Part shown: in pieces, positions 1 through 8,451 of the stretch | How the letters are laid out: every line of letters starts with the position of its first letter | Numbering within the stretch: position 1 is the stretch's first letter | Origin: Prochlorococcus sp. AG-459-N19 | GTDB taxonomy: Bacteria > Cyanobacteriota > Cyanobacteriia > PCC-6307 > Cyanobiaceae | DNA: 64,000 bases | Direction: 5' to 3' | Assembly: GCA_003209375.1 (NCBI GenBank) | Contig: QCRF01000001.1 | Coordinates: 1-64,000 of the forward strand | Notes under the pieces: generated by a model | Told to the model about the DNA's origin: nothing | The model's database searches: none | The model's input: the letters and a program-made list of their open reading frames with translations, nothing else | Translations under genes and position numbers: made by a program

Positions 1-2275
1 TCCATAGCGGTCCATGAAATTTTCTAATTTTCTCCTCAATAATTATTTCGGCTTCATGCACTCTTAACCCTCTTACGTCAATTGTATTTTTGCTCGTTCT
101 AATTTTAGAAAAAGAAAAATCTTCTCTTGTAGACTTGATCTCAATTTTTGACCTTTTGATATTAGGCTTTTCTCCATTAATACCTTCAAAGTCATTTACA
201 GATAATGTGCTTCTAAATGAACCACATTTAATTTCATAAAAACCACCTTTTTTATCTAAATCTACAATTTGTCCCGTACTATTTAGACTTTTAATCTTTA
301 CAAAATCACCTACCTGAGGGTTCCATAATATTGACTTTTCGGATTTTTTTTGGGTTAAATGTTCTTTCTCAATTTCTTTTAATCTTTTTCCAATAATTCT
401 CGTATCCTCTCCATTAACATTTTTATCTCTTAATTTTTTAATCAAATCTATCACCTCTTTTTTAGCGGATACAATATGTTTTGATAATTTTGACCTTTCA
501 ATTTCCTGGATTTTTTCAGCATTTATTTTTTGATATTCATAATTTCTCTTCAGTTCATCATGTAATATTTCGGTCCTTGCAATCAGTTCTGCAGCAGCTT
601 CTGCAGAATTTTGTTGTTTAATCTTCTCTTCCTCAAGTCCTTTAATAATACTGTTAATATTGTCAACTTCTTTTGGCTTTAGATAATTTGCAGCTTCATT
701 GAGTATGCTTTCATCGAGACCAATTCTCTTTGAGATTGACAAAGCATTACTTCTCCCAGGAATACCCCAGTTGAGTATATATTTTGGCTTCAAAGAATCC
801 TCATCAAAGGCAACTGATACGTTTTCAAATCTTGAGTCGTTATATTTTAAAGCCTTAATATCTCCATAATGTGTAGTTGCAAAAGTGATATCAGATTTAT
901 TTGCAAATTCTTTTAATAAAGCCATCGCAAGAGCACTTCCTTCAAGAGGATCTGTGCCAGATCCAATCTCATCTAGCAAAACAACTGATAATCCTTTCTT
1001 ATGATCAAGTGAATCTAATATCTCTTTTATGCGGGATATATGCCCACTGAAGGTAGATAAATTTTCTTCTAATGATTGATTATCTCCTATATCCACATAT
1101 ATATTTGGACAAAAAGGGATAATAGGATTATTAGTTGAAGGTATCAATAATCCTGCTCTAGCCATAAGTAAAGACAAGCCAAAACCTTTTAAAGCTGCTG
1201 TTTTACCTCCAGTATTTGGACCTGTAATAGCTACAACCTTAATATTTCTATTTATATAAAAATCGACAGCTACTGGTGGAGGGGCTCCTTTTTTTTTATG
1301 TTCCCAAATCAATAACGGATGAGAAAAACCAATTAAAGAAAGAATAGGACTTTTCTCAAATGTAGGAGTTTTGCCTCCAATCCATTTCGAATATCTTGAA
1401 CGAGTTAGGGCATTTTCTAATCTCAATAAAATGGATGCCATTTCAATAAGATTTTCTGAATTATCACTAACAACAAGGGACCATTTTTTAAGTAATTTAA
1501 ATTCTTCTGCTGTGATCCTAGCCTCTAAAGAAGCAATCTTATTACCTTTAGTTACTACACTTTCGGGCTCAAAATATACTGTATTTCCTGAAGATGAAGA
1601 GTCATGAATTATGCCTTTAAATTTATCTACATAATTAACTTTCACTGCTAAAACAGGCCTTCCATATCGATCTCCAATAGTAGTATCTTGCAAATAAGCT
1701 AAATTCTTTTGAATAAATTTCTCAACTAATATTTTCCTTTCAAGTTTCTTAGATAAAAATTCTTTTCTAAGAATAGATAGTTCATTACTAGCATTGTCTG
1801 AAATCCTTCCATTCGATTCAATACCTTTTTTAAAAATCGTTTCAATATTCTGATGGTCAATTAAATTTTTTGTAAATGATGAAATATAAGGCCTTTGTTC
1901 ATAATCTAATAAGATTTTTTTTAAATTTCTTGCTGCAGCAATTGTTTTCGCTATTTCTAACAATTCAGAAGATGAAATTACACCTCCCTTGGAACAAATT
2001 TCAATATTTCTACTAATATCAAAAACACCAGAAAAACTAATTGATTTATCTAAATTTTTTTCTAGCTCATTAATTTCAACAGTCTCATTCAAAAGTCTTT
2101 TAGATGACTCGTATTCTGAAGGAATAACAAAACTTAAAATTGATCGTTTACCCATTTCCGTTGAGGCGAATGAAGATAAATGCGTTTTTAATGAATCCCA
2201 CTCTAAAAGGTCTATAGATTCTTCTTCTAAGGTTTTATCCGAATATGATTTTTTAGAATAACTTTTCTCTTGCAT
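1..2275 (-). CDS. mutS2: Endonuclease MutS2 (MutS family ATPase with C-terminal Smr domain); C-terminus runs off the left edge
   Basis: Reverse strand reads MQEKSYSKKSYSDKTLEEESIDLLEW... from ATG at 2275. Walker A ITGPNTGGKTAALKG lies near 1225, and Smr-like DVRGLRVHEAE near position 79, in the same frame. Not in the ORF track because the ORF is open at the edge. Confidence 0.93.
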   Translation of the reverse strand, partial: MQEKSYSKKSYSDKTLEEESIDLLEWDSLKTHLSSFASTEMGKRSILSFVIPSEYESSKRLLNETVEINELEKNLDKSISFSGVFDISRNIEICSKGGVISSSELLEIAKTIAAARNLKKILLDYEQRPYISSFTKNLIDHQNIETIFKKGIESNGRISDNASNELSILRKEFLSKKLERKILVEKFIQKNLAYLQDTTIGDRYGRPVLAVKVNYVDKFKGIIHDSSSSGNTVYFEPESVVTKGNKIASLEARITAEEFKLLKKWSLVVSDNSENLIEMASILLRLENALTRSRYSKWIGGKTPTFEKSPILSLIGFSHPLLIWEHKKKGAPPPVAVDFYINRNIKVVAITGPNTGGKTAALKGFGLSLLMARAGLLIPSTNNPIIPFCPNIYVDIGDNQSLEENLSTFSGHISRIKEILDSLDHKKGLSVVLLDEIGSGTDPLEGSALAMALLKEFANKSDITFATTHYGDIKALKYNDSRFENVSVAFDEDSLKPKYILNWGIPGRSNALSISKRIGLDESILNEAANYLKPKEVDNINSIIKGLEEEKIKQQNSAEAAAELIARTEILHDELKRNYEYQKINAEKIQEIERSKLSKHIVSAKKEVIDLIKKLRDKNVNGEDTRIIGKRLKEIEKEHLTQKKSEKSILWNPQVGDFVKIKSLNSTGQIVDLDKKGGFYEIKCGSFRSTLSVNDFEGINGEKPNIKRSKIEIKSTREDFSFSKIRTSKNTIDVRGLRVHEAEIIIEEKIRKFHGPLW

Positions 2276-2287
2276 ACAAAAAAAGAA

Positions 2288-2674
2288 TCAAACATTCGAT
2301 TGAATCCCTTCAGGAGGAACATAAAGCATCTCCAGCCAGTTTCCTTCAGTATCCTTCATATAAAAAGATGCTGTTCCATCTCTATGCTCATGTAAAGGAC
2401 CAACTTTTACACCAGAATTTTTTAAATCATTTTGAATATTTTCCACTTCTATTTTATTCTCAAAATGAAAAGCAAAGTGAGGTCCCGCAGCTTTGTAGCT
2501 AGGGCCTAACAACGCGAGTCCATCTTTCCCTTTACCAGCCTCTAAATAAGACCAATCTTTATCATCCCAAACCAATTTCATACCCAGCTTAATATAAAAA
2601 GATTTCGCCCTTTCGAGATTCTCTACTCTAAGTGCAATGTGACCAATCCTATTTACTCCTTGTGAAAACTTCAA
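2288..2674 (-). CDS. gloA: Glyoxalase I / VOC-family lactoylglutathione lyase
   Basis: RIGHIALRVENLERAKSFYIKLGM...; VOC-fold HIALRV and GNWLEML motifs. Confidence 0.85.
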   Translation of the reverse strand: MKFSQGVNRIGHIALRVENLERAKSFYIKLGMKLVWDDKDWSYLEAGKGKDGLALLGPSYKAAGPHFAFHFENKIEVENIQNDLKNSGVKVGPLHEHRDGTASFYMKDTEGNWLEMLYVPPEGIQSNV

Positions 2675-2736
2675 AACAAAGCAGTTAATTCATTACTTAT
2701 CTAAGAATAAACCAAATTCTTGTCAATAATGAGTTT

Positions 2737-3738
2737 TTAAGTATCCTGCAACCATTGAGATGCATCACAAGCATGATAAGTGAGTATTAATTTTGCTCCT
2801 GCTCTTTTAAAACTGAGCAATGTCTCTAAAACAATATCTTTTTCGTTAATCCAGTTCTTCATAGCAGCAGACTTTACCATGGAATACTCACCACTAACGT
2901 TGTATGCAGCTATGGGTTTATTTGAAAAAGTGCTTAATCTATAAACTATATCCAAGTATGAAATTCCTGGTTTTACCATCAAAATATCAGCTCCTTCATA
3001 CTGATCCAATGCTGATTCAATTAAAGCCTCTTTTGAGTTGGCAGGGTCCATTTGATATGTAGACTTATTGTTTGGAATTATTTTCTTACTATTTTCTCTA
3101 GGAGCCGAATCTAAAGCAGTTCTAAATGGACCGTAATAAGCAGATGAATATTTTGCTGTGTAACTAATAATACCTACATCACAAAATCCTTGGGCATCAA
3201 GATAAGCTCTGATTGCTCCAACTCTTCCATCCATCATATCACTAGGACCAATAAAATCTGCTCCAGCTCTTGCTTGTGTTAAAGCTTGTTTTTTTAAAAT
3301 TTCGATTGTTTCGTCGTTCAATATTTTTCCATTTTCATCAACTAATCCATCATGACCATCACAAGAGTATGGGTCCAAGGCAACATCTGTCATTATTGCC
3401 ATTTCTGGAATCTCTTTTTTTAATATTCGAATAGCTCTAGGTATTAAACCGTCTTCATTGAAACATTCTGCACCATCTTCAGTCTTTAAGCTTTCGTTAA
3501 TTTTTGGAAAAAGAACCACACACCTTATTCCCAATTCCCATGCCCTAGTAACCTCCTTTATTAAGCCATTAATATCCCATCTATAGGTTCCTGGCATTGC
3601 TGAAATTTCCTCTTTAAAATCTTTTTCATGAATAAATAATGGATAAATAAAGTCCGATGCCGTTAGATGGTTTTCCCTAACCATTTCTCTAATTGCCTCA
3701 GTTCTTCTTAACCTTCTAGGACGAATAATCGAATTCAT
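2737..3738 (-). CDS. hemB: Delta-aminolevulinic acid dehydratase (porphobilinogen synthase)
   Basis: RPRRLRRTEAIREMVRE, DVALDPYSCDGHDG, MVKPGISYLDI; strong family recognition. Confidence 0.97.
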   Translation of the reverse strand: MNSIIRPRRLRRTEAIREMVRENHLTASDFIYPLFIHEKDFKEEISAMPGTYRWDINGLIKEVTRAWELGIRCVVLFPKINESLKTEDGAECFNEDGLIPRAIRILKKEIPEMAIMTDVALDPYSCDGHDGLVDENGKILNDETIEILKKQALTQARAGADFIGPSDMMDGRVGAIRAYLDAQGFCDVGIISYTAKYSSAYYGPFRTALDSAPRENSKKIIPNNKSTYQMDPANSKEALIESALDQYEGADILMVKPGISYLDIVYRLSTFSNKPIAAYNVSGEYSMVKSAAMKNWINEKDIVLETLLSFKRAGAKLILTYHACDASQWLQDT

Positions 3739-3962
3739 TTGAATATTATTTAAATTGAAAAATATTTATCTAATAGATTAATCGGTTGCCTCGCACATAA
3801 ATCAATCAGAGACTAATTTTGTTCAGGAAAATTAACTAAAATTTATTTAATACGAGCAAAAAAAAGTTACAAAAGTATTTTGCACATTCTTCATTTTTCA
3901 CAAATTTACATCATTAAGAGATAATATCTTCTAGTTAAGTATTTATTTTAAGGAGAGTATCT

Positions 3963-5615
3963 TTGAAAATAATTAATGGATTTCATCTAAAGAATGTGAG
4001 AGGCGATATTCTAGGAGGGATTACAGCCGCAGTGGTGGCTTTGCCTCTCGCTCTTGCTTTTGGTAATGCTGCGTTAGGACCTGGCGGAGCAATTTATGGA
4101 CTATATGGAGCTGTAGTAGTTGGTTTTTTAGCAGCATTATTCGGCGGAACACCTGCTCAAGTTAGTGGGCCTACAGGTCCCATGAGTGTAACTGTCGCAG
4201 GGGTAGTAGCAGGCTTAGCAGCAGTAGGGGTTCCAAGAGATCTCTCTGCAGGACAAATTTTACCTTTAGTTATGGCAGCGGTAGTCATTGGCGGCTTACT
4301 GCAAATATTATTCGGCATTTTAAAATTAGGTAAATACATTACTTTAGTTCCATATTCTGTCGTTTCAGGATTTATGTCTGGTATTGGAGTAATAATCATT
4401 GCACTTCAAATTGGACCATTACTTGGAATTAGCACTCGAGGTGGAGTAGTCGAATCTTTAACTACTGTATTTTCAAATTTCCAGCCCAATGGTGCTGCTA
4501 TTGGAGTAGCAATAATGACACTAGGTATAGTATTTCTTACTCCAAGAAAAATAAGTCAGTGGGTTCCTTCTCCTCTCTTGGCCCTATTGATAGTTACCCC
4601 AATATCAATATTAATTTTTGGAGATGGAGCTATTGATAGAATCGGAGACATCCCAAGGGGAGTTCCATCTTTAAATTTCCCAAGTTTTAATCAATATTTC
4701 CCAATTATTTTCAAAGCAGGCTTAGTCCTAGCAGTACTTGGTGCAATTGACTCTTTACTGACATCTCTAGTAGCAGACAATATCTCTCAAACAAAACATA
4801 ATTCTGATAGAGAACTTATTGGTCAAGGAATAGGAAATGCTGTTGCAGGTCTGTTTTCAGGTTTACCTGGAGCAGGAGCAACCATGAGAACAGTTATAAA
4901 TGTTAAATCTGGAGGATCAACTCCCATTTCTGGAATGGTTCACTCGGTTGTTTTGTTGATAGTTTTAGTTGGCGCAGGACCTTTAGCTGAGCAAATACCA
5001 ACTGCATTGCTTGCAGGAATTCTTATAAAAGTTGGTCTAGATATTATTGATTGGGGTTTCTTGAGGAGAGCTCACAAGTTATCTTTAAAAACTTCAGTTG
5101 TAATGTATGGAGTACTCCTAATGACTGTTTTTTGGGATTTAATTTGGGCAGTTTTAGTAGGTGTATTCATAGCAAATATGCTCACTATTGATTCAATAAC
5201 AGAAACTCAACTAGAAGGTATGGACGAGGATAATCCTTTATCAAATGATGATCAAGCCAAAAATGCATTACCTGCTGATGAAAAAGCACTACTAGATAGA
5301 TGCTCAGGAGAAGTAATGTTATTTAGACTTAAAGGACCACTTAGTTTTGGAGCAGCTAAAGGTATATCTGAGAGAATGATGCTGGTAAGAAACTACAAGG
5401 TTTTAATACTAGATATCACTGACGTACCAAGACTTGGAGTGACGGCGACTCTCGCAATAGAAGATATGATGCAGGAAGCAAAAAATAATTCCAGAAAAGC
5501 ATTTGTTGCTGGGGCAAATGAAAAAGTAAAAGATAGATTAGCAAAGTTTGGAGTTGAAGGCATTATTGAAACAAGAAAAGAAGCTTTAGAAACCGCTCTG
5601 AATGAAATAGCTTAA
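3963..5615 (+). CDS. SulP-family anion/bicarbonate transporter (BicA-like) with C-terminal STAS domain
   Basis: DILGGITAAVVALPLALAFG; GLPGAGATMRTVINVKSGG; C-terminal STAS-like VLILDITDVPRLGVTATLAIEDM. TTG start. Confidence 0.92.
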   Translation: MKIINGFHLKNVRGDILGGITAAVVALPLALAFGNAALGPGGAIYGLYGAVVVGFLAALFGGTPAQVSGPTGPMSVTVAGVVAGLAAVGVPRDLSAGQILPLVMAAVVIGGLLQILFGILKLGKYITLVPYSVVSGFMSGIGVIIIALQIGPLLGISTRGGVVESLTTVFSNFQPNGAAIGVAIMTLGIVFLTPRKISQWVPSPLLALLIVTPISILIFGDGAIDRIGDIPRGVPSLNFPSFNQYFPIIFKAGLVLAVLGAIDSLLTSLVADNISQTKHNSDRELIGQGIGNAVAGLFSGLPGAGATMRTVINVKSGGSTPISGMVHSVVLLIVLVGAGPLAEQIPTALLAGILIKVGLDIIDWGFLRRAHKLSLKTSVVMYGVLLMTVFWDLIWAVLVGVFIANMLTIDSITETQLEGMDEDNPLSNDDQAKNALPADEKALLDRCSGEVMLFRLKGPLSFGAAKGISERMMLVRNYKVLILDITDVPRLGVTATLAIEDMMQEAKNNSRKAFVAGANEKVKDRLAKFGVEGIIETRKEALETALNEIA

Positions 5616-5621
5616 TAATTT

Positions 5622-6620
5622 ATGGAAATAAATCCAATTCTGCAAAATGTATTAGCTCCGCCAGTTCTTTTCTTTTTGATTGGAGCAATATCAGTACTAT
5701 TTAAATCTGATTTAGAAATACCAGCTCCATTACCTAAACTCTTTTCCTTATATCTGCTACTAGCAATTGGTTTTAAAGGAGGTATAGAGATACAGAAAAG
5801 TGGTTTTACAGATCAAGTATTGCCTACTTTAAGTGCTGCAATTCTTATGTCATTAGTAATTCCGCTGATTGGATTTTTAATTTTAAGATTTAAGTTTGAT
5901 GTCTTTAATTCCGCTGCAATAGCAGCAGCATATGGTTCAATTAGTGCTGTTACATTTATTTCCGCAGAAAGTTTTTTGGAAAGTCAAAAAATAGCTTTTG
6001 ATGGGTTTATGGTTGGAGCCTTAGCTTTAATGGAGTCTCCAGCAATAATTGTTGGATTATTACTTGTGAAATTTGCAGCTCCCAAAAATAGGCCAAAATC
6101 AAGGAAAATGCATCTAAGCGCAATATTACACGAATCACTTTTGAATGGATCAGTTTATTTATTGCTTTCAAGCTTAATTGTAGGATTTCTTACTGCTTCC
6201 AGTAATCCCTCAGGGATTGCAAAAATGGAGCCTTTTACTGGACAATTATTCTATGGAGCAGAATGTTTCTTCTTGTTAGATATGGGAATAGTCGCTGCTC
6301 AAAGATTACCGAGATTGAAGAATGCGGGTTCGTTCTTGATTGGTTTTGCCATTTTTATGCCTTTGTTTAACGCATTTATTGGTGTTTTCGTTGCAAGATT
6401 TTTATCATTAGGACCTGGCAACGCACTTTTATTTGTGGTTTTATGTGCTAGCGCCTCTTATTTAGCAGTTCCTGCAGCGATGAGGATGACGGTACCAGAA
6501 GCTAAATCTAGTTATTATATTTCAACTACACTAGGTCTAACTTTCCCATTCAATATAGTTCTTGGAATTCCTATATATATGAGTTTAGTAAATACCATTA
6601 TCCCATTGTCCCCTTTATAA
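5622..6620 (+). CDS. sbtA: SbtA-type sodium-dependent bicarbonate transporter (DUF897)
   Basis: 332-aa membrane protein: NVLAPPVLFFLIGAISVLFKSDLEIPAPLPKLFSLYLLLAIGFKGG; ASASYLAVPAAMRMTVPEA. Confidence 0.92.
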   Translation: MEINPILQNVLAPPVLFFLIGAISVLFKSDLEIPAPLPKLFSLYLLLAIGFKGGIEIQKSGFTDQVLPTLSAAILMSLVIPLIGFLILRFKFDVFNSAAIAAAYGSISAVTFISAESFLESQKIAFDGFMVGALALMESPAIIVGLLLVKFAAPKNRPKSRKMHLSAILHESLLNGSVYLLLSSLIVGFLTASSNPSGIAKMEPFTGQLFYGAECFFLLDMGIVAAQRLPRLKNAGSFLIGFAIFMPLFNAFIGVFVARFLSLGPGNALLFVVLCASASYLAVPAAMRMTVPEAKSSYYISTTLGLTFPFNIVLGIPIYMSLVNTIIPLSPL

Positions 6621-6622
6621 AA

Positions 6623-6904
6623 ATGAAAAGATTAGACTTGATATTTAGTGAAAGAGAACTAGATGCAATCATTAAAACATTAGAAAAAGCTAATGTTCCT
6701 GGATATACAGTTATGAAACATGCCACAGGCAGAGGGCCTGAAAGAGTTGTTACCGAAGATATGGAATTTACAGGATTAGGAGCAAATGCTCATGTAATTG
6801 TTTTTTGTGAGCAAGAATTAATAGATAAAATGAGAGATAACATCAGGGACGATTTAAGCTACTACGGAGGAGTTGCTTATATTTCTGAGGCTACACCTCT
6901 TTAA
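6623..6904 (+). CDS. PII-like protein, SbtB-like
   Basis: 93 aa; VPGYTVMKHATGRGPERV (T-loop region) and YYGGVAYISEA C-terminus resemble SbtB; 2 bp downstream of sbtA. Confidence 0.82.
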   Translation: MKRLDLIFSERELDAIIKTLEKANVPGYTVMKHATGRGPERVVTEDMEFTGLGANAHVIVFCEQELIDKMRDNIRDDLSYYGGVAYISEATPL

Positions 6905-6926
6905 ATTATAGAAGCAATATTTATTT

Positions 6927-7883
6927 CTAAGAATGAATCCAATCTACTCTTATATTTTTTCGACTATTTAAGTATCTATCAATTGACATTGCAGCAATAC
7001 ATCCATCAGAAGCTGCAACCACGGCTTGCTTAAATGGTGTATTTCTTATATCTCCAATAGCCCACACTCCATCAGAGTTTGTAGACATAAAGTCATCAAC
7101 AATAACCCCTCCGTCTTCTTTTAAAGCAATTTGGTCCCCTAAAAAATCAGTAATCGGCTTTGAACCACTCATATAGACAAACACTCCATCTAAATTTAAA
7201 TTGATAGGATTTTCTTCTTGTTTATTTTTTACAACAACCCCATTCACACCCATATCATCGCCCAATATTTCCAATAATCTTGTTCTACTCCAATGTTTTA
7301 TATTTGAATTATCCATCAATTCCATAGCTTCTTCATTATCTGCTTTGGGATCACTTGATGTAATCCAATGCACAGTTGATGCAAATTTAGTTAGAACAGT
7401 TGCCTCTTCAATTGCCTCCTTGTTCACTCCCACAACGGCAACTTCTCTATTCTTATAAAAAGCCCCATCACATGTAGCACAATAACTTACTCCTTTGCCT
7501 AAAAAATCGGCTTCGCCCTTAAATGATGCAGGCCTGCCCATAGCTCCACTTGCAAGTACAAGTGCTTTAGCTTTGAAAGTGCCTTCTGGCGTATAAACCG
7601 TTTTCCATTCTCCACTAGCGTCTATTCCAAACACTTGTGCTCTTCTATAGTCTGTGCCGTATTGCACAGCCTGTTCTCTCATTAGAGTGAGTAATTTCTC
7701 CCCACTGATATCAACGGGAACACCTGGATAATTAGCGATTTGATGAGTTATTGCTAAGGCGCCAACAGATGGATTTTTATCTAAAATAACTGTCTTTAAG
7801 TTTGAACGAGATGTATAAAGTGCGCAAGTACATCCGGCCGGGCCTCCTCCGATAATAACTACATCTGACTCAATGATTTCCAA
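6927..7883 (-). CDS. Thioredoxin-reductase-like FAD disulfide oxidoreductase (CATC active site, non-canonical NADPH region; DDOR/DTR-like)
   Basis: VVIIGGGPAGCTCALYTSR, CATCDGAFYK, GVWAIGDIRNTPFKQAVVAASDGCIAA; GGGxxAxEE and HRRxxxR motifs absent. Confidence 0.88.
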   Translation of the reverse strand: MEIIESDVVIIGGGPAGCTCALYTSRSNLKTVILDKNPSVGALAITHQIANYPGVPVDISGEKLLTLMREQAVQYGTDYRRAQVFGIDASGEWKTVYTPEGTFKAKALVLASGAMGRPASFKGEADFLGKGVSYCATCDGAFYKNREVAVVGVNKEAIEEATVLTKFASTVHWITSSDPKADNEEAMELMDNSNIKHWSRTRLLEILGDDMGVNGVVVKNKQEENPINLNLDGVFVYMSGSKPITDFLGDQIALKEDGGVIVDDFMSTNSDGVWAIGDIRNTPFKQAVVAASDGCIAAMSIDRYLNSRKNIRVDWIHS

Positions 7884-8133
7884 TTTTTAAAAACTCCTTT
7901 TTATTAGTATTAGATGAGTTCTTGGTTAGAAGATATTTTAATTTAAATACCTAAACCTCTATATAGATATAAGTTAAAAGAAAAAAGAGAAAAAAGCATA
8001 ATATAGAAACAAACTTACATAGGAAAAACATAAAAAATTAATTATCAAAATGATCAGGTACGTGAAATGTTCTGAATTGATCTATTATTAATTAATATGC
8101 AAAATCAATTGCTGTAGAAACATTATATTTTTA

Positions 8134-8451
8134 ATGACTAACTCTGATTACCTTTTAAAAGCTACCATTAAAAAAGTAACCGAAAAATTAAACGAGATAT
8201 TGGTTGACAAAATTGAAGAAGCAACTAATATTGCTCAGGATGCTCCAGAAATTCTCAAAAAAGAATTTGATAGTTTGAAAGAATCCATAATTGAAGAAGC
8301 CTCAAGAATGGAAAAAGCCGAGAATATTCAAGAAAATGAGTCTGCAAATACTTATCAAGATTCCAAAATAAAAAAAGCTTTAAATGAAATTGAAGATATC
8401 AATAAACAAATTGATCTCTTTAATAAAACCACAAATAATCAAATGAAATGA
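8134..8451 (+). CDS. Hypothetical protein, likely alpha-helical, translationally coupled to the UbiB-like kinase
   Basis: 105-aa ORF whose TGA overlaps the next ATG (ATGA); charged helical composition. Confidence 0.7.
   Translation: MTNSDYLLKATIKKVTEKLNEILVDKIEEATNIAQDAPEILKKEFDSLKESIIEEASRMEKAENIQENESANTYQDSKIKKALNEIEDINKQIDLFNKTTNNQMK

Noticed and set aside
1371-2261. Plus-strand ORFs (78 and 90 aa) inside mutS2
   Set aside because: Antisense to mutS2, whose own frame is omitted from the track because it is open at the window edge.
4157-4399. 80-aa minus-strand ORF in the SulP gene
   Set aside because: Antisense shadow of a confident CDS; no domain or spacing support.
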